This document shows, piece after piece, positions 6,732-7,902 of a stretch of 7,902 bases of DNA. The notes beneath the pieces were generated by a model. It was not told where the DNA came from. It made no database searches and worked only from the letters and a program-made list of their open reading frames with translations. The stretch spans positions 1 through 7,902 of the forward strand of contig PLEA01000620.1 of assembly GCA_003136335.1 (NCBI GenBank). The letters are read 5' to 3'. Numbering within the stretch: position 1 is the stretch's first letter; each line of letters opens with the position of its first letter. This stretch comes from Acidobacteriaceae bacterium. GTDB taxonomy: Bacteria > Acidobacteriota > Terriglobia > Terriglobales > SbA1. The position numbers and the translations under genes were made by a program.

Positions 6732-6758
6732 CGCCGATGTTGATACCTGTTTTGAAAG

Positions 6759-6779
6759 GGCGCGGCTTCAAGCCGCGCC
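6759..6779. repeat. Near-perfect GC-rich palindrome (10-bp arms)
   Basis: Arms ggcgcggctt (6759-6768) and aagccgcgcc (6770-6779) are exact reverse complements around a single central C. There is no T run on either side. Together with the shorter palindrome at 6801-6814 it fills the 130-bp gap between the aminotransferase and amidohydrolase genes and looks like a dispersed intergenic repeat rather than an operator specific to one gene. Confidence 0.65.
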
Positions 6780-6800
6780 GTAACGTCAACAAAATCGACC

Positions 6801-6814
6801 GCGGCTTCAGCCGC
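6801..6814. repeat. Short palindrome gcggct-tc-agccgc
   Basis: Six-base arms gcggct (6801-6806) and agccgc (6809-6814) flank TC. Its core, GCGGCTTCAGCCGC, is nearly the core of the neighbouring palindrome at 6759-6779 (GCGGCTTCAAGCCGC), lying 42 bp away in the same orientation. The two are best read as a pair of copies of one repeat unit. Confidence 0.6.
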
Positions 6815-6842
6815 AGCGCGATATTAGAGTTGGAAGAGCTCT

Positions 6843-6847
6843 GAGGA
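6843..6847 (+). promoter_or_regulatory. Shine-Dalgarno site of the amidohydrolase gene
   Basis: GAGGA lies six bases before the ATG at 6854, ideal spacing. The in-frame TGA at 6842-6844 immediately upstream rules out an earlier start, so the start codon and the signal peptide behind it are well fixed. Confidence 0.7.
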
Positions 6848-6853
6848 ACGTTC

Positions 6854-7902
6854 ATGAGACTTGCACTTCAAGGATTCCTTCTTTGTGCCGTCACCACCAA
6901 TGCGGCCCTCGCGTCTGCCCAAGCCCGTCCCTTCCCCGGTCCCGATGTCCAGCAAATCTACCAACGCCTACTCCCCCAAATTGAAAAAATTCCCGCCTTC
7001 GATCACCACGCGCATCCCGGCTACGCCGACGCCCCCGATGTCGACGCCATGGCCGCTCCTCCCAATGCCAGCGAAGCCCTGCGCACACGCGACGACAATC
7101 CCGAACTCGCCGCCGCCGCCAAGGCCTTGTTCGGATATCCCTATACCGATTTTTCTCCCGACCATGCGAAATGGCTGGTCGATAAAAAAGCGGAACTCAA
7201 AAAGCAACTCGCCGGCACCGCTTATTTCAATTCGATTCTCGACAAGCTCAACACCGAGAGTTCCGTGGCCAACCGCGCCATGATGCCCGATTACCTCGAT
7301 CCCAAGCGTTTCCCCTGGGTCTTTTTTGCCGACTCTTTCATGTGGCCGTTCAACAATGAGCGTGAGACCGCCCGCAATCCCGACGAAGGCGTCTACATTC
7401 CGCTGCAGGAAAAAATGCTGCACCGCTGGATGCAGCAGGAAAATGTCGGCAAACTTCCAGCCACGTTCGCCGACTATCTGACTTTCATCTCCCGCGTGCT
7501 CGAAGACAATTCGAAACGCGGCGGCATTGCCATGAAGTTTGAGGTCGCTTATTTCCGGCCGACGACCTTCGGCGATCCCACGCGTGCCCAGGCCGAAGAA
7601 ATCTATCAACACTCCATCAGCGGCGGAGTTCCCGACGAAAAGGACTACCGCATGTTCCAGGATTTCATCTTTCGTTATCTCGTCCAGGAAGGCGGACGCC
7701 TGCATTTGCCGGTGCATATTCACACCGCGATCGGCATTGGAGACTATTTCAACCTGTCGCAGAGCAACATCATGAACCTCGAAAGTGTGTTGCGCGATCC
7801 GCGTTATGCATCCACGACTTTCGTCATGATTCACGGTGGCTATCCGCTGGAGCGCGAAGCCGTCTGGCTCGCCGCCATGAAGAACGTCTACCTCGATTCT
7901 TC
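6854..7902 (+). CDS. Exported metal-dependent amidohydrolase, Amidohydro_2/FluG-like (3' partial)
   Basis: The frame is open from the ATG at 6854 to the window edge: 349 complete codons, with the C-terminus cut off. Residues 1 to about 23 form a Sec-type signal peptide (MR, then the hydrophobic LALQGFLLCAV, ending ALASA before QARPF), so the mature protein should be periplasmic or secreted. The rest fits the metal-dependent TIM-barrel amidohydrolase superfamily: FDHHAHPG (residues 49-56) gives the strand-1 HxH (H52, H54); MKFEVAYFRP follows K228; HLPVHIHTAIG (284-294) offers H288 and H290; and VMIHGGYPLEREAVWLA (324-340) gives H327, followed by NVYLDS. The HGGYP..RE...LA...NVYLD string resembles the FluG/Amidohydro_2 group. 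The final metal-ligand Asp and about one strand-helix unit must lie beyond 7902. The reaction is likely hydrolysis or decarboxylation of a small substrate, but the substrate is unknown. Confidence 0.85.
   Translation, partial: MRLALQGFLLCAVTTNAALASAQARPFPGPDVQQIYQRLLPQIEKIPAFDHHAHPGYADAPDVDAMAAPPNASEALRTRDDNPELAAAAKALFGYPYTDFSPDHAKWLVDKKAELKKQLAGTAYFNSILDKLNTESSVANRAMMPDYLDPKRFPWVFFADSFMWPFNNERETARNPDEGVYIPLQEKMLHRWMQQENVGKLPATFADYLTFISRVLEDNSKRGGIAMKFEVAYFRPTTFGDPTRAQAEEIYQHSISGGVPDEKDYRMFQDFIFRYLVQEGGRLHLPVHIHTAIGIGDYFNLSQSNIMNLESVLRDPRYASTTFVMIHGGYPLEREAVWLAAMKNVYLDS

Noticed and set aside
6861..7283. 140-codon Pro/Ser-rich frame overlapping the start of the amidohydrolase
   Set aside because: It is in another frame of the same strand, low in complexity and without motifs; the 6854 frame has the signal peptide and HxH motif.
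6968..7834. 288-codon open frame on the minus strand opposite the amidohydrolase
   Set aside because: The plus strand has a signal peptide, a good ribosome site and metal-ligand motifs. The antisense product shows no recognisable domain and follows from the codon bias of the real gene.
1..7902. A new multi-gene system such as a defence island, biosynthetic cluster or mobile island
   Set aside because: The genes are ordinary metabolic and envelope families in mixed orientations, without integrase, transposase, nuclease, tRNA or CRISPR-like repeats, and with similar base and codon style throughout.

Overview
The window looks like ordinary chromosomal DNA of a GC-rich Gram-negative bacterium, most probably an Acidobacteriota (Terriglobia-like) member. 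This rests on the very large Oar-like TonB-dependent receptor with the plug and C-terminal phrases typical of that phylum, the GC-rich codon use, and the short palindromic repeats in nearly every intergenic gap. The taxonomy is an inference from sequence style, not from a marker gene.

Layout. Positions 1-3051 (+) hold the 3' part of a TonB-dependent outer-membrane receptor; its start, signal peptide and N-terminal domain lie upstream of the window. It converges on a PLP-dependent trans-sulfuration enzyme at 3140-4339 (-). The short gap between them carries a probably bidirectional intrinsic terminator and a four-copy 7-bp tandem repeat. A divergent spacer of about 306 bp (4340-4645) contains a 124-bp inverted-repeat element and a perfect TATAAT box facing right. 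Three genes then run rightward: an SDR-like reductase homologue lacking the usual catalytic Tyr and Lys (4646-5434), a class I/II aminotransferase (5536-6723), and an exported amidohydrolase of the Amidohydro_2/FluG-like type (6854 to the window end, truncated on the right). The gaps between these three genes (101 and 130 bp) contain GC-rich palindromes.

How the genes work together. The trans-sulfuration enzyme and the aminotransferase both belong to amino-acid metabolism, and the receptor and amidohydrolase act in the envelope, but nothing in the sequence ties the five genes into one pathway. The three rightward genes could be co-transcribed. However, the gaps are longer than in a tight operon, and hairpins lie between the genes. 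I see no CRISPR array, tRNA, rRNA, transposase, phage gene or recognisable defence system. The most interesting items are the degenerate SDR active site with its near-leaderless promoter, and the large inverted-repeat element whose terminal motif recurs inside the terminator 1.4 kb away.
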